This document shows positions 26,430 through 35,433 of a DNA stretch of 64,000 nt, piece after piece. Every line of letters starts with the position of its first letter. Position 1 is the stretch's first letter. Source of the stretch: ZC4RG30 sp039932715 (lineage in GTDB: Bacteria > Pseudomonadota > Gammaproteobacteria > Steroidobacterales > Steroidobacteraceae); assembly GCA_039932715.1 (NCBI GenBank), contig JBDTPN010000001.1:124001-188000 (forward strand), written 5' to 3'. Below the pieces are notes generated by a model. That model did not search any database. It was not told the DNA's origin and saw nothing but the letters and a program-made list of their open reading frames with translations. The position numbers and the translations under genes were made by a program.

Positions 26430-27316
26430 TCGACCAGATTCGCGCCCTGAGCCGCAATGCTTCTGTCGAGATGACATGCAAGGATGTCAGCGATCTGGCC
26501 GAAGTGGCCACCCTGCTGCCGGCCGGCACCGACATCTTCATCGCGCTGTTTCCCAACCAGACATGGGATGACCTGACAGTTGCCGCCAAGGCTGTGGGCG
26601 AAGCCGGCTTCAATGCCGTGCCGCACGTGCCGGCGCGTCGCATCAAGGACGCCGCCGAAGTGGCCGAGATCGCGCGCAAACTGACCCAGGTAGCCGGCGC
26701 CAAAAAGATGCTGCTGATCGCAGGCGACATGCCTGCGCCCGAAGGCGCCTTCGATTCCACCATCGGTGTGCTCGAGACCGGTTCCTTCGCCAAGGCCGGT
26801 ATCAAGACTTTCTACATGGCCGGCCATCCCGAAGGCCATGCACACATGACGGTGGACCAGCAGCGTCAGTTCGAGGCGCGCAAGGTCACGCTGTCGAAGG
26901 AGCAGGCCTTCGAGCTCAAGTTCACCACGCAGGTGTGCTTCGAATCCGAACCCATCATCGCGTGGGAAAAAATCATGCGTGCCAATGGGATCACCAACAC
27001 CATACGCCCGGGCCTGGGTGGCCCGGCCAGCATCAAGACCTTGCTGCGCTACGCCAAGATCTGCGGTGCCGGTGCTTCGATACGCGCCCTGACCAGCGGC
27101 AAGGCCAGCCTCGTGGCCAGCCTGCTCAAGGACAGCGGTCCTGAGGAAGTGGTGACCCAGCTTGCGGCCGCCAATGGCAGTGGCCAGTCAAACTTCGAGA
27201 GCGTTCACATGTTCGCCTTCGGCGGCTTTCTCAAGACCAGCAAGTGGCTTTCCGCCGTGCAGGCCGGTCGCTTCAACGTCAACGCCAAGGACGGCGACTT
27301 CAGCGTCCAGTATTAG
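26426..27316 (+). CDS. Methylenetetrahydrofolate reductase family protein
   Basis: 296 residues with a TIM-barrel layout of the MetF/MTHFR superfamily: SVEMTCKDV, FNAVPHVPARRIKDAAEVAEI, LLIAGDMPAPEGAFDSTIGVL, YMAGHPEGHAHM and FTTQVCFESEPI. It is distant from E. coli MetF, and similar proteins serve in folate-linked C1 or demethylation routes, so the exact reaction is open. It is coupled by a 4-base overlap to the GlyGly-CTERM protein gene, an odd pairing that probably reflects shared transcription only. Confidence 0.78.
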   Translation: MIDQIRALSRNASVEMTCKDVSDLAEVATLLPAGTDIFIALFPNQTWDDLTVAAKAVGEAGFNAVPHVPARRIKDAAEVAEIARKLTQVAGAKKMLLIAGDMPAPEGAFDSTIGVLETGSFAKAGIKTFYMAGHPEGHAHMTVDQQRQFEARKVTLSKEQAFELKFTTQVCFESEPIIAWEKIMRANGITNTIRPGLGGPASIKTLLRYAKICGAGASIRALTSGKASLVASLLKDSGPEEVVTQLAAANGSGQSNFESVHMFAFGGFLKTSKWLSAVQAGRFNVNAKDGDFSVQY

Positions 27317-27345
27317 CTCCCGACGCGCTGGCGCCTCAAGCTGCG

Positions 27346-28650
27346 CTAGCGCCTGGGTCGCGACGTCGTGATGGATTGCATCACGGCATTGCCGAAATCA
27401 CTTTGCACTTGCGTGCTGGGCTGCTGGATCATCAGCACCCCGACGATGCCTTCGCGCGGATCGTTCCATGTCAACGTCCCAAATGCTCCGTACCAGCCGG
27501 CGCTGCCATTTGAACGCGGCCAAACTGCGCGCGTTTCATCCAGCGTGACCGACACGCCCAGGCCAAATCCCATGCCGTTCTCATTGCCACGCATGCCATG
27601 GTAGAGATCGCCCACCTGGTTGGTGCGCATCAACTCCACGGTGCGCGGTGCCAGCAGGCGCTTGCCATCCAGCTGGCCGCCGTTGAGCAACATCTGCTCA
27701 AAGCGCGCGTAATCGCGCGCCGTGCTGATGAGTCCCGTGGCACCAGAGAAATAGACTTCGCTGGTGATCGGTGGCGGCGGATTCACCGTCCACAGACCCT
27801 GGGCATTGCGACGCTGGAACGGCAACATGCGCGCCTGCTTGTCGGCAGGCACCACGAAACCAGTGTCGTTCATGCCCAAGGGCCCGAAAACACGCTCCTT
27901 GAGGAACGCGTCATACGACTTGCCCGAGGCGATCTCGACAATGCGGCTCAGGATTTCAAATCCGGAAGCTGCGCTGTAACTCCAGCGCGTGCCGGGCTGG
28001 AAATCCAGCGCGACCTTGCCAAGCTGGGGAACGAAATCAGCCAGGCGGTCCGTGGGCTTGCGCTGGATGTCCGCAGAAACCAGTGTTCCCAGTCCGCCAC
28101 TATTGAGACCTGAAGTGTGCGTCAACAGGTCACGCACCGTGATGTCGTGGGCAGCAGGAACATAGTCGGCTTCGGGCTTGGGACCGGCAGGCGCGGCACC
28201 GGGTGCCAGTGGCGGCGGCAGCGGCACGCCTGGTTTTGCGACCGCAACGCGCTGTCCCTTGAACTCGGGGATGAAGCGCGACACCGGATCGTCCAGTCGT
28301 ACCAATCCTTCCTCCACCAGCATCAGCACCGCCACGGCCGTGATCGGCTTGGAAGAGGAGACCATGTAGAACAGGGCGTCGATGCGCAGCGCCGTGCCCT
28401 TGGCCGGATCGGCCTGGCCGTAGGCTTTGTTTTGCACGACCTTGCCGTCACGCATTACCAGCGTCACCGCGTTGGCCAGCGTGCCGGCCGCGATGTGGCG
28501 TTGGATCACCGCGTCAATGCGCGCCAGGCGCTCGCTGGACATGCCCACCGATTCGGGCTTTGCAGCAGGCAACTCCTGCGCCATGGCGCTGGGGCGGGCG
28601 GCTATAAGCAGCACCACGGCGGCAGCGTGGAAAAACCCAGTTCTGATCAT
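27346..28650 (-). CDS. Secreted serine hydrolase (class C beta-lactamase fold)
   Basis: 434 residues with a signal peptide ending SAMAQ. The catalytic S-x-x-K is SSSK (S98-K101) in FYMVSSSKPITA, the second motif is YSA in TRWSYSAASGFEIL, and GSAGWYGAFGT stands where the third motif is expected. This is the PF00144 esterase/DD-peptidase/lactamase group; beta-lactam hydrolysis cannot be inferred. A proline-rich insert (PLPPPLAPGAAPAGPKPE) lies near 160. ATG 28648-28650 gives a proper signal; the longer reading to 28722 does not. Confidence 0.87.
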   Translation of the reverse strand: MIRTGFFHAAAVVLLIAARPSAMAQELPAAKPESVGMSSERLARIDAVIQRHIAAGTLANAVTLVMRDGKVVQNKAYGQADPAKGTALRIDALFYMVSSSKPITAVAVLMLVEEGLVRLDDPVSRFIPEFKGQRVAVAKPGVPLPPPLAPGAAPAGPKPEADYVPAAHDITVRDLLTHTSGLNSGGLGTLVSADIQRKPTDRLADFVPQLGKVALDFQPGTRWSYSAASGFEILSRIVEIASGKSYDAFLKERVFGPLGMNDTGFVVPADKQARMLPFQRRNAQGLWTVNPPPPITSEVYFSGATGLISTARDYARFEQMLLNGGQLDGKRLLAPRTVELMRTNQVGDLYHGMRGNENGMGFGLGVSVTLDETRAVWPRSNGSAGWYGAFGTLTWNDPREGIVGVLMIQQPSTQVQSDFGNAVMQSITTSRPRR

Positions 28651-28736
28651 CGTATTTCCCCTGTTTTGGCAGCTTAAGCCAGGCCAATTATGTTGCAGTG
28701 CAAAAAATACGGTTTCAGGCAAACTTGCAGGTCAGC

Positions 28737-30554
28737 ATGAACAACATGTCCGCCGAGCCTGACTACTTCAAGCCTCCGTTCCTGGGGCGGTTTGCGCTTA
28801 ACTCAAAGGACGACGTTGCGCTGCAGGGAATGGGTTTCTGGGAGCAGGAAATTGCCAGCGGCAAGACTTTCTGTTCAGACAGCATCTATCGCATGGTGGG
28901 GGTGGATCCCGAAGCAGGCAGACAGGAGCGGGATTTCTGGGTCCGCCGCGTGCACCCGGATGACCTGCTTGCACAGGAGGAGGCATATCTCGCGTTCGCA
29001 CGCGGTAAGTCCTCCACGCTTGAAGAAATCTACCGCGTGCGGCATGAAAACGGTCACTGGGCCTGGGTGCTGGCACGTGCCCGCCGCGTGGACCCGGACG
29101 CGCCAGCAGATGAAATGAAGTTGATGGGTTACGTGGTCGATGTGACCGCCCGCCACACCGAGTTCGACTTGCTGCGCAAGCGCGAAGAGCGTTTTCGCTT
29201 GTCATTGTCCGCATTGCGCGGCCTGGTTTATGACCGCGACCTGATTACAGCGAAAACCGTGCGCCACGGCCTCAAGCAGATGCTGGGCTACGAGGACCTG
29301 CCGGACGTTGACGGGCACAGCGCCTGGATGGACGTAGTGCATCCGGAAGATCGCGAACGCGTGGCCGCCGCGTTTCGTGCCAGTCGCGAGTCGGGCAAGA
29401 ATTTCGAAATGACCTACCGCATCCGTCACAGGGACGGGCGACTGATGAACGTGTTGCATCGGGGCACGTTCAACATCGGCTCGGACGGCAGGGCCATCCG
29501 CTCCTTTGGCCTGGTCGAGGACATCACCGAAACCGAGCACCAGCGCAACCAGCTGCAGTTGCAGGCCAACATCATCGAGCGCATGAGCGAAGGGGTCATG
29601 CTGCTCGATCGCCAGGGGCTGATCCAGTTCGCCAACCCGGCGCTGGAACGCCTGTTCCGCTACGACACCGGCGTGCTGCGGGGCCGCGATGCCTGCGTAC
29701 TGAGTTTCCGCACGCCCGCCAACTTCCAACGCCTGGTCGATGCCGTGTTCAACGGTACCGAGAACGGCAAGATGTCCGTGATCGACCTGGACGCGCGTCG
29801 CCGCGACGGTACGCTGTGCCCGATCCAGGCGCATTTCTCGCGCATGGTCTACGGGGACCGTGACTGCATTATCTGCGTGTTCAACGACAACTCCGAGCGC
29901 AAGGAACTGGAGCGCGAGGTACTGCAGGTTGCCACACGCATCCAGCAACGCATCGGCGGCGACCTGCATGATGAAGTGGGCCAGCAGTTGGCCGGCATCG
30001 CGATGATGCTGCAGGGGCTGGTCAGCGCCGGCGGCTTCAAGAAGCCGGGCCTGCGTGCGGACCTGGAAAAAATCGTTGAGCTGGTCAACGCCGCAACACG
30101 CAGCACCCGTTCTCTGGCGCGTGGCCTGTCACCGGTCCGCGAGGGACGCGAAGGGCTGATCGAGGGATTCCACGAGCTGGTGCAGCAGATGTCCGGCCGT
30201 TTCACCGCGCGGGTGGACATGGATCTGCAGTTGCCGCAGGACCTGGAACTCAGCGAAGACACGGCCACCAACCTGTATCGCATCGCGCAGGAAGGCGTGT
30301 ACAACGCCCTGCGCCACGCGCAGGCTGACACCGTGCAGGTACAGATGAAGGTCATCGGCACCGACATCGATCTGCTGGTCAGCGACAACGGCAAAGGTTT
30401 TGATCCGTCGCGCGTGGCGCGCGGCATGGGGCTGCGCATCATGCGGTTCCGTGCACAGATGATCGGCGGCTATGTCGCGGTCGAGTCACGACCTGGCGTT
30501 GGCACCACGCTGCGTTGCAGCTGCCTTTTGAAGCGGGAGGAAGCCGCCGCATGA
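28737..30554 (+). CDS. PAS-domain sensor histidine kinase (NarL/HisKA_3 type)
   Basis: 605-residue cytoplasmic kinase. Three PAS domains in series (~30-140, ~145-265, ~270-385; the first two end in PAC-like blocks VVDVTARHTE and LVEDITETEH). A HisKA_3 domain with phosphate-accepting His in GGDLHDEVGQQLAG (H~411) and an HATPase_c domain follow (NLYRIAQEGVYNALRHAQA, DNGKGFDP, GMGLRIMRFRA). No membrane segments, so it senses an internal signal or redox state. The stop overlaps the response regulator start (ATGA). ATG 28737 is chosen over GTG 28698. Confidence 0.92.
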   Translation: MNNMSAEPDYFKPPFLGRFALNSKDDVALQGMGFWEQEIASGKTFCSDSIYRMVGVDPEAGRQERDFWVRRVHPDDLLAQEEAYLAFARGKSSTLEEIYRVRHENGHWAWVLARARRVDPDAPADEMKLMGYVVDVTARHTEFDLLRKREERFRLSLSALRGLVYDRDLITAKTVRHGLKQMLGYEDLPDVDGHSAWMDVVHPEDRERVAAAFRASRESGKNFEMTYRIRHRDGRLMNVLHRGTFNIGSDGRAIRSFGLVEDITETEHQRNQLQLQANIIERMSEGVMLLDRQGLIQFANPALERLFRYDTGVLRGRDACVLSFRTPANFQRLVDAVFNGTENGKMSVIDLDARRRDGTLCPIQAHFSRMVYGDRDCIICVFNDNSERKELEREVLQVATRIQQRIGGDLHDEVGQQLAGIAMMLQGLVSAGGFKKPGLRADLEKIVELVNAATRSTRSLARGLSPVREGREGLIEGFHELVQQMSGRFTARVDMDLQLPQDLELSEDTATNLYRIAQEGVYNALRHAQADTVQVQMKVIGTDIDLLVSDNGKGFDPSRVARGMGLRIMRFRAQMIGGYVAVESRPGVGTTLRCSCLLKREEAAA

Positions 30555-31207
30555 GCAACACCAGCGTGCAGGACGTGCGCAGGATTCTGATTGTCGACGA
30601 CCATCCGATTGTTCGCCAGGGCATGCGGCTGATGATCGACGCGGAGCACGACCTGCAGATATGCGGAGAGGCACAGACCGAGCAGGAGGCGCGGCGCCAG
30701 GTGCGCGCGTTGCAGCCCGACGCAATCGTTGTCGACCTGTCTCTGGAAGAGGGTGACGGATTCAATGTGGTGCGTGACGTGCATGCCCATTTTCCGCAGA
30801 TCCGCATCCTGGTGCTGTCAATGCACGATGAGCTGATCTATGCACAACGGCTGCTGGCCGAGGGTGCATCCGGGTACATCATGAAGCAGGCGGCGGCCGC
30901 ACAATTGATCAATGCCTTGCGCGCGGTGCTGCGCGGCGAGCGCTACGTCAGCGACGCCATCCAGCAGAACCTGACATCGCGCAGTGAATTCGACGGTGGT
31001 GGCAGCACCCGCCTGTCGGCACGCGAACTGCAGGTGATCAGCCTCATCGGCCGCGGCATCGGCACACGGCAGATTGCTGACACCCTTTCGCTTTCCGTGA
31101 AGACAGTCGAGACACATCGCCTGACCATCAAGCGCAAACTGGGGCTCGATACCAATGCGCAATTGGTGCAGTACGCGATCAAATGGCACGGCACGCCCGC
31201 CGGCTGA
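30551..31207 (+). CDS. NarL/LuxR-type response regulator
   Basis: 218 residues: a receiver domain with the acidic pair D16/D17, phospho-acceptor D62 in IVVDLSLEEGDG and the conserved Lys in GYIMKQ. A LuxR helix-turn-helix follows (LSARELQVISLIGRGIGTRQIADTLSLSVKTVETHR). It pairs with the upstream HisKA_3 kinase by gene overlap. Targets are not evident; the following asmA-mutY genes may be only neighbours. Confidence 0.95.
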   Translation: MSNTSVQDVRRILIVDDHPIVRQGMRLMIDAEHDLQICGEAQTEQEARRQVRALQPDAIVVDLSLEEGDGFNVVRDVHAHFPQIRILVLSMHDELIYAQRLLAEGASGYIMKQAAAAQLINALRAVLRGERYVSDAIQQNLTSRSEFDGGGSTRLSARELQVISLIGRGIGTRQIADTLSLSVKTVETHRLTIKRKLGLDTNAQLVQYAIKWHGTPAG

Positions 31208-32388
31208 TCGCCTGGACCGGCGGGGCAGTCATCGCACTGGCACTGCTGGTTGTGTTGGCGACGTTGGCACTGGTGTGGTTTGTCAATCCCAACGTCTGGC
31301 GCGCACGCATTGCACAATCGGCAAGTACCGCGCTGGGCCGCCAGTTGATCCTGGGCGGCGACCTGCGCTGGGATATCGGCTGGAATATCGCCATCGCCAG
31401 TGACGGCGGCTTCATCGCCAACGCCCCGGGGTTCGATGCGACACCCTTCGCGCAGTGGCAGCGCATGCGACTGGGGCTCAATGTCCGGTCACTGCTGGGC
31501 AAGCGCATCGTGATTGATCAGCTTGCAATCGACGGGCTCAAGGTCAACCTGCAGCGCAATGCCGCGGGAGAAGGCAACTGGTCATTCACGCTGGCCACTG
31601 GTGGCAAGGCAGCCGCCGACAAGCCCATTACCCTGCAGGTGTCGTCAGTGCAGCTGCGCAATTCACAGCTGACATTCGTGGATGCCAGAGCCGCTCCAAA
31701 AACTCCGATGACGTGGCAACTGGTGGATCTCGCGCTGGATATTAAGCTGCCCATCGACCTCAATGCGTCCTCGCGACAACTGCGTGAAGTGGCCTTGCAC
31801 GGGCGCCTGCAGGGCGGGTCGTTGCCTGCAGCGGGAATTCCTGTCGAGTTTGAGGCGGCCACACTCACGCACAATTCGGACAGTTCGACCCTGGCGGTGC
31901 CTGCATTCAAGGCCCAGTGGGATGACGCGAAACTTTCGGGAGCCGTGGATGCGGTGCTGGGTGCGCAGCCAACGGCGCAAGGCAAGCTGTCGTTGCGCGT
32001 CCCCTCGATTCGTTCGCAGCTGACATTGCTCAAGGTTTCACTGCCACCCATGGCGGATCCCAACACCCTGGGCAAACTCGATGTCGACGCCATTTTCGAT
32101 CTCGGGGGTTCAACGTTGGAGATCACTGCGCTGAATGCACTGCTCGACGATACCCGGCTGGGCGGTACATTAGCGGTGGTTCAATTCTCGCCGCCGGCGC
32201 TGCGCTTCGATCTCACGGGCGACAGCATGGACTTCGATCGTTATCTCGAACCGGCTGACTATCAGGGCAAGCCCTTCGAGTTGCCACTGGCGCAGCTGAA
32301 GGGCCTTAACGTGAAGGGCGTGTTGCGCATGAAATCCGCAACCCTCATGGGTGCAAAGGCGACGGAGCTGCGCATTGATGCCGAATAA
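31183..32388 (+). CDS. asmA: AsmA family protein, C-terminally short
   Basis: 401 residues: an N-terminal membrane anchor and the periplasmic AsmA N-domain (NVWRARIAQSASTALGRQLILGGDLRWDIGWNIAI, FAQWQRMRLGLNVRSLLGKRIVIDQLAIDGLKVNL). AsmA proteins are usually 600 or more residues. This one stops at TELRIDAE, where family members continue for ~200 residues, and mutY begins 11 bases before its stop. A 3' deletion that fused the gene to mutY fits best. Function in outer-membrane lipid transport may be reduced. The start lies inside the response regulator's 3' end. Confidence 0.82.
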   Translation: MARHARRLIAWTGGAVIALALLVVLATLALVWFVNPNVWRARIAQSASTALGRQLILGGDLRWDIGWNIAIASDGGFIANAPGFDATPFAQWQRMRLGLNVRSLLGKRIVIDQLAIDGLKVNLQRNAAGEGNWSFTLATGGKAAADKPITLQVSSVQLRNSQLTFVDARAAPKTPMTWQLVDLALDIKLPIDLNASSRQLREVALHGRLQGGSLPAAGIPVEFEAATLTHNSDSSTLAVPAFKAQWDDAKLSGAVDAVLGAQPTAQGKLSLRVPSIRSQLTLLKVSLPPMADPNTLGKLDVDAIFDLGGSTLEITALNALLDDTRLGGTLAVVQFSPPALRFDLTGDSMDFDRYLEPADYQGKPFELPLAQLKGLNVKGVLRMKSATLMGAKATELRIDAE

Positions 32389-33463
32389 TTCCTTCGCCGA
32401 TGAGCTGCTGGCATGGCACGCCCGTGCCGGACGTCATGACTTGCCATGGCAGCGCCAGCGCACGCCGTATCGCGTCTGGGTGTCGGAAGTGATGCTGCAG
32501 CAGACGCAGGTCAGCACGGTTATTCCGTATTTCGAGCGATTCATCGCGCGCTTTCCCGACGTGCGCGCGCTGGCAGACGCGCCTGCAGACGCAGTGCTGC
32601 ATCTGTGGTCCGGATTGGGCTACTACGCCCGGGCGCGCAATCTGCAGCGCGCAGCGCAGGTGATCCGCGATGAACACGATGGAAGTTTCCCGACGCAGTT
32701 CGCCAGCGTCGTCGCGCTGCCGGGCATTGGACGTTCCACTGCGGGGGCCATTCTTGCACTGGCATGCGATCAGTCGCATCCCATACTCGATGCAAATGTG
32801 CGGCGCGTGCTGGCGCGTGTGTTCGCAGAACCGGGGCGCAGTGGGGACAAGTCCCTGGAAGAGCGGCTGTGGCAGCGCTCCGCGGATCTTGTGCCGAAAG
32901 GGAAAGTTGCGCGGTATACGCAGGCCATCATGGATGTGGGCGCCACGGTGTGCATTCCTGCCAAGCCTGCCTGCCCGCAGTGCCCTTTCCAACACCGTTG
33001 TCTGGCGCACGCATTGGGGCGGCCACAAGATTTTCCCGCGCCACGCAAAGTGCGCGTACGTCCGCTGCGCCAAGTGTGGATGCTACTGGCCCGTCGTGAA
33101 GACGGCGCAGTGCGATTGATACAGCGTCCCGCCAGCGGCATCTGGGGCGGATTGTGGTCGCCGCCGGAATTCGCGTCGCAACGCGAAGTGGAGCTTGAGG
33201 TGGAGCAGAACACGAGTGGCAGTGCCACGCTTGAGCCACTGGACGAATTGCGCCACGCGTTCACGCATTTCGATCTGGTGATCAGGCCGCTGCGACTGGA
33301 TGTCGTCACTGGTGGTGAAGATGTGATCGGCATTGCCACCGGCGTCGCAGATTCTCCCGTCAAGTCGATGTGGTATAACCCCGCCCGCCCGCAGGCCATT
33401 GGCTTGCCGGCACCCGTGACCACGCTGATCCAAGGCCTGATCCAACGCCTGAGGACACAATGA
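32378..33463 (+). CDS. mutY: Adenine DNA glycosylase
   Basis: Removes A mispaired with 8-oxoG. The 361 residues contain catalytic E37 (SEVMLQQTQV), helix-hairpin-helix LPGIGRSTAGAILA, D138 (LDANVRRVLAR) and the 4Fe-4S cluster C192, C199, C202, C208 in CIPAKPACPQCPFQHRC, at the same numbering as E. coli. A C-terminal NUDIX-like 8-oxoG recognition domain follows (WGGLWSPPEF, LRHAFTHFDL). GGAG precedes the ATG, inside the end of asmA. The stop overlaps yggX. Confidence 0.96.
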   Translation: MPNNSFADELLAWHARAGRHDLPWQRQRTPYRVWVSEVMLQQTQVSTVIPYFERFIARFPDVRALADAPADAVLHLWSGLGYYARARNLQRAAQVIRDEHDGSFPTQFASVVALPGIGRSTAGAILALACDQSHPILDANVRRVLARVFAEPGRSGDKSLEERLWQRSADLVPKGKVARYTQAIMDVGATVCIPAKPACPQCPFQHRCLAHALGRPQDFPAPRKVRVRPLRQVWMLLARREDGAVRLIQRPASGIWGGLWSPPEFASQREVELEVEQNTSGSATLEPLDELRHAFTHFDLVIRPLRLDVVTGGEDVIGIATGVADSPVKSMWYNPARPQAIGLPAPVTTLIQGLIQRLRTQ

Positions 33464-33732
33464 CCCGAACCGTCCAATGCATATTGCTCAAGCGCGAGGC
33501 CGAAGGCCTGGAGCGCGCCCCGTATCCGGGTGCCCTGGGGCAGCGGATCTTCGAAAACGTCTCCAAAGAGGCCTGGGGAAGCTGGGTGCGCCACCAGACC
33601 ATGCTTATCAACGAGAACCGGCTGACGCCTGTGGACCCCAAGGCACGCAAGTTCCTTGAGGCCGAAATGGAGAAGTTCTTCTTTGGCGAGGGCTCGGAAA
33701 AGCCCGCGGATTTCAAGGCTCCGGAGGCTTGA
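33460..33732 (+). CDS. yggX: Fe(2+)-trafficking / oxidative damage protection protein
   Basis: 90-residue YggX protein: TRTVQCILLKREAEGLERAPYPG at the start (conserved Cys7), then GQRIFENVSKEAWGSWVRHQTMLINENRL and LEAEMEKFFFG. It protects Fe-S clusters and limits iron-driven damage, consistent with its conserved place after mutY, whose product is an Fe-S enzyme. The ATG overlaps the mutY stop by 4 bases. Confidence 0.96.
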   Translation: MTRTVQCILLKREAEGLERAPYPGALGQRIFENVSKEAWGSWVRHQTMLINENRLTPVDPKARKFLEAEMEKFFFGEGSEKPADFKAPEA

Positions 33733-33758
33733 CGCCCGGAAGCCGCGACCGGTCTAAT
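33729..33758 (+). promoter_or_regulatory. Sigma-70-type promoter of tRNA-Phe
   Basis: TTGACG (33729-33734, overlapping the yggX stop) and TCTAAT (33753-33758) are 18 bases apart. A GC-rich discriminator CCGGCCCC follows and the tRNA begins ~20 bases on. The layout is typical of stringently controlled tRNA promoters. Confidence 0.55.
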
Positions 33759-33778
33759 ACCGGCCCCTCGAGTCCCGT

Positions 33779-33854
33779 GCCCGGGTAGCTCAGTTGGTAG
33801 AGCAGCGGATTGAAAATCCGCGTGTCGTTGGTTCGATTCCGACCCCGGGCACCA
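33779..33854 (+). tRNA. tRNA-Phe (anticodon GAA)
   Basis: 76-base cloverleaf including encoded CCA: acceptor GCCCGGG/CCCGGGC, D-arm GCTCAGTTGGTAGAGC, anticodon stem GCGGA/TCCGC with loop TTGAAAA (anticodon GAA), variable GTGTC, T-arm GTTGGTTCGATTCCGAC. Nothing integrase-like follows, so the tRNA is not an occupied attachment site here. Confidence 0.97.
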
Positions 33855-33885
33855 TTCCTTACTGCATGACACTACCCTCAGGGCA

Positions 33886-34440
33886 TTACCTGGCCGCCCG
33901 GTCGTATTGCTCCTGCAGCCGCACCCAATTGGTTGCCAGCGCCATCAGTTCGGGATCCTTCTCCAGCAAGGCCCTGGGCGTCTGCCGATATTCCTCGCGG
34001 CGCTCTACCCATTGCGGCATCAACGCGGCGACGGGCGTATGCACCGTGGGACCAGTACCACTGGTCAGACCCATCAGGAATTCCCGGGCGTTAATCGCCT
34101 CCGCATTCGCCAGGAACTGGATACGGCACTGGCGCTTCGGGATCAGCGTGCCCGTGGGCGTGTCCATCCTGCAGTGGATATCGAAGTCGTCATTGGTGTT
34201 GAGCTTGTTGAAACGCTTGTAGAAGCGGTCCTCTGCCTCGATCAACTCGCGCTTCAACTCGCGCCACCTCTTGCCATTGACGGCGATTTCGTCGAGCTGC
34301 ACGGCCGACTCGGCGGGCGGCGGTGGGCCGCCTTCCTTGCTCACGCCTGCTGCCACCGCCGCTGCGCCCGACATCGCAAGGCCGCAGAGCACCAGCAGAA
34401 GCGGTATCCGGGAAGAACTTGCCACGAGCGATTTCCCCAT
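33886..34440 (-). CDS. Conserved secreted hypothetical protein
   Basis: 184 residues with a signal peptide (IPLLLVLCGLAMSGAAAVAAG). The mature part has EIAVNGKRWRELKRELIEAEDRFYKRFNKLNTNDDFDIHC, then a probable disulfide pair (Cys in DIHCRMDTPTG and KRQCRIQF), and a charged helical C-terminus. The block is familiar from hypotheticals of Xanthomonadales-type bacteria, but no function is known to me. Convergent with tRNA-Phe. Confidence 0.65.
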   Translation of the reverse strand: MGKSLVASSSRIPLLLVLCGLAMSGAAAVAAGVSKEGGPPPPAESAVQLDEIAVNGKRWRELKRELIEAEDRFYKRFNKLNTNDDFDIHCRMDTPTGTLIPKRQCRIQFLANAEAINAREFLMGLTSGTGPTVHTPVAALMPQWVERREEYRQTPRALLEKDPELMALATNWVRLQEQYDRAAR

Positions 34441-34636
34441 TGCATGGCGCCTTGCACTAGGGTACCCGTAGTCTCTGGATGCGTGAAATGACGAAGGGCG
34501 GACAAAGGATGCTGGTGCGCCGGGAAGCTGAGGCCACGGTCATGAATCTGTTTGTTCCAACGCGCTGCTTGCTCCAGCAGCTATCAGTGCGTAATCAGCG
34601 GTGGAACCACGCGACGCAGGACGTGTCAGATTCCAG

Positions 34637-35296
34637 ATGCGATACGCGCGAACCGGGATCCGCATCCGCGCGATGGCCATCGCGCTGGCGGTACTGGCGC
34701 ATACCGCGCTGTTGTGGCTGTTCATCGTCGGTGGACGTGAGACGCGCACAGAGCCGGTGCCGCAATCGAAACTCATCAGTGTCTGGTTGGACCTGCCTGC
34801 GCCACCGCCGCCGGACGCGGCGCTTCTGCCACCGGTGCGCCCGGTAACGTCAACTTCTTCCACGCGCAGCAGTGCAGGGCACATTGCCGAACCGCCGATT
34901 ACAGTGCGTAAATCGAACACGCCTGACTCACTGGAGACCAGGGCCACAGGCGCCGCAGGCGCCGCAGGCATCGACTTGGAGCGCGAATTGTCCGTGGTCG
35001 GCCACAGTGCGCTCACGGCGCCACCTGCTGCCAGCTTCAGTGCGCCGCCAAAGACCGCGCGGCAGCCTTGCGCGAAACGAAAATCCAGCATGGAGTGGAA
35101 TGGCAAACAGGATCGCCGCGTGGGCATGGCGGGGCCCCTTCCTTATGTCCGCCTCGGCAAGCGCTGCGCGGTGGGGTTGGGATTTTTCGGCTGTGCGCTG
35201 GACGACCTGCCTGAAGCCAACAGCCATCTGTTGGACGACATGAAAGCCGCGGATTACACCGGCGACTCTGTTCCGGACCCGGACCGGTGCGACTGA
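34637..35296 (+). CDS. Membrane-anchored proline-rich hypothetical protein
   Basis: About 219 residues: short cytoplasmic N-terminus, one membrane helix (AIALAVLAHTALLWLFIVGG), a Pro/Ser/Thr-rich stretch (PAPPPPDAALLPPVRPVTSTSS) and a C-terminal part with RLGKRCAVGLGFFGCALDDLPEANSHLLDDM and a final Cys. The layout is TonB-like, but no TonB C-terminal domain is seen. The conserved KRC..GLGFFGC suggests a small disulfide-bonded periplasmic domain. Starts at 34601 (GTG), 34637 or 34673 are possible. Confidence 0.55.
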   Translation: MRYARTGIRIRAMAIALAVLAHTALLWLFIVGGRETRTEPVPQSKLISVWLDLPAPPPPDAALLPPVRPVTSTSSTRSSAGHIAEPPITVRKSNTPDSLETRATGAAGAAGIDLERELSVVGHSALTAPPAASFSAPPKTARQPCAKRKSSMEWNGKQDRRVGMAGPLPYVRLGKRCAVGLGFFGCALDDLPEANSHLLDDMKAADYTGDSVPDPDRCD

Positions 35297-35433
35297 TTGG
35301 CGATCCAGGCACCGCACTGAAGCTATGTTTCGCGGCAGTCTGCATTTTCCGAGACGGTGCGGCCTATACTGATCGTGACGCCATCGGAGCGGGTGGTCAC
35401 GTCTGCTCAAGCAGTACCACTTACTTTTCTTGG

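Noticed and set aside
28698..28736. GTG 28698 as the start of the PAS kinase.
   Set aside because: The extra 13 residues are unconserved and reach toward the divergent hydrolase promoter; ATG 28737 with an AGG upstream fits better.
33779..33860. tRNA-Phe as a possible genomic-island attachment site.
   Set aside because: No integrase, no repeat of the tRNA 3' end, and ordinary conserved genes on both sides.
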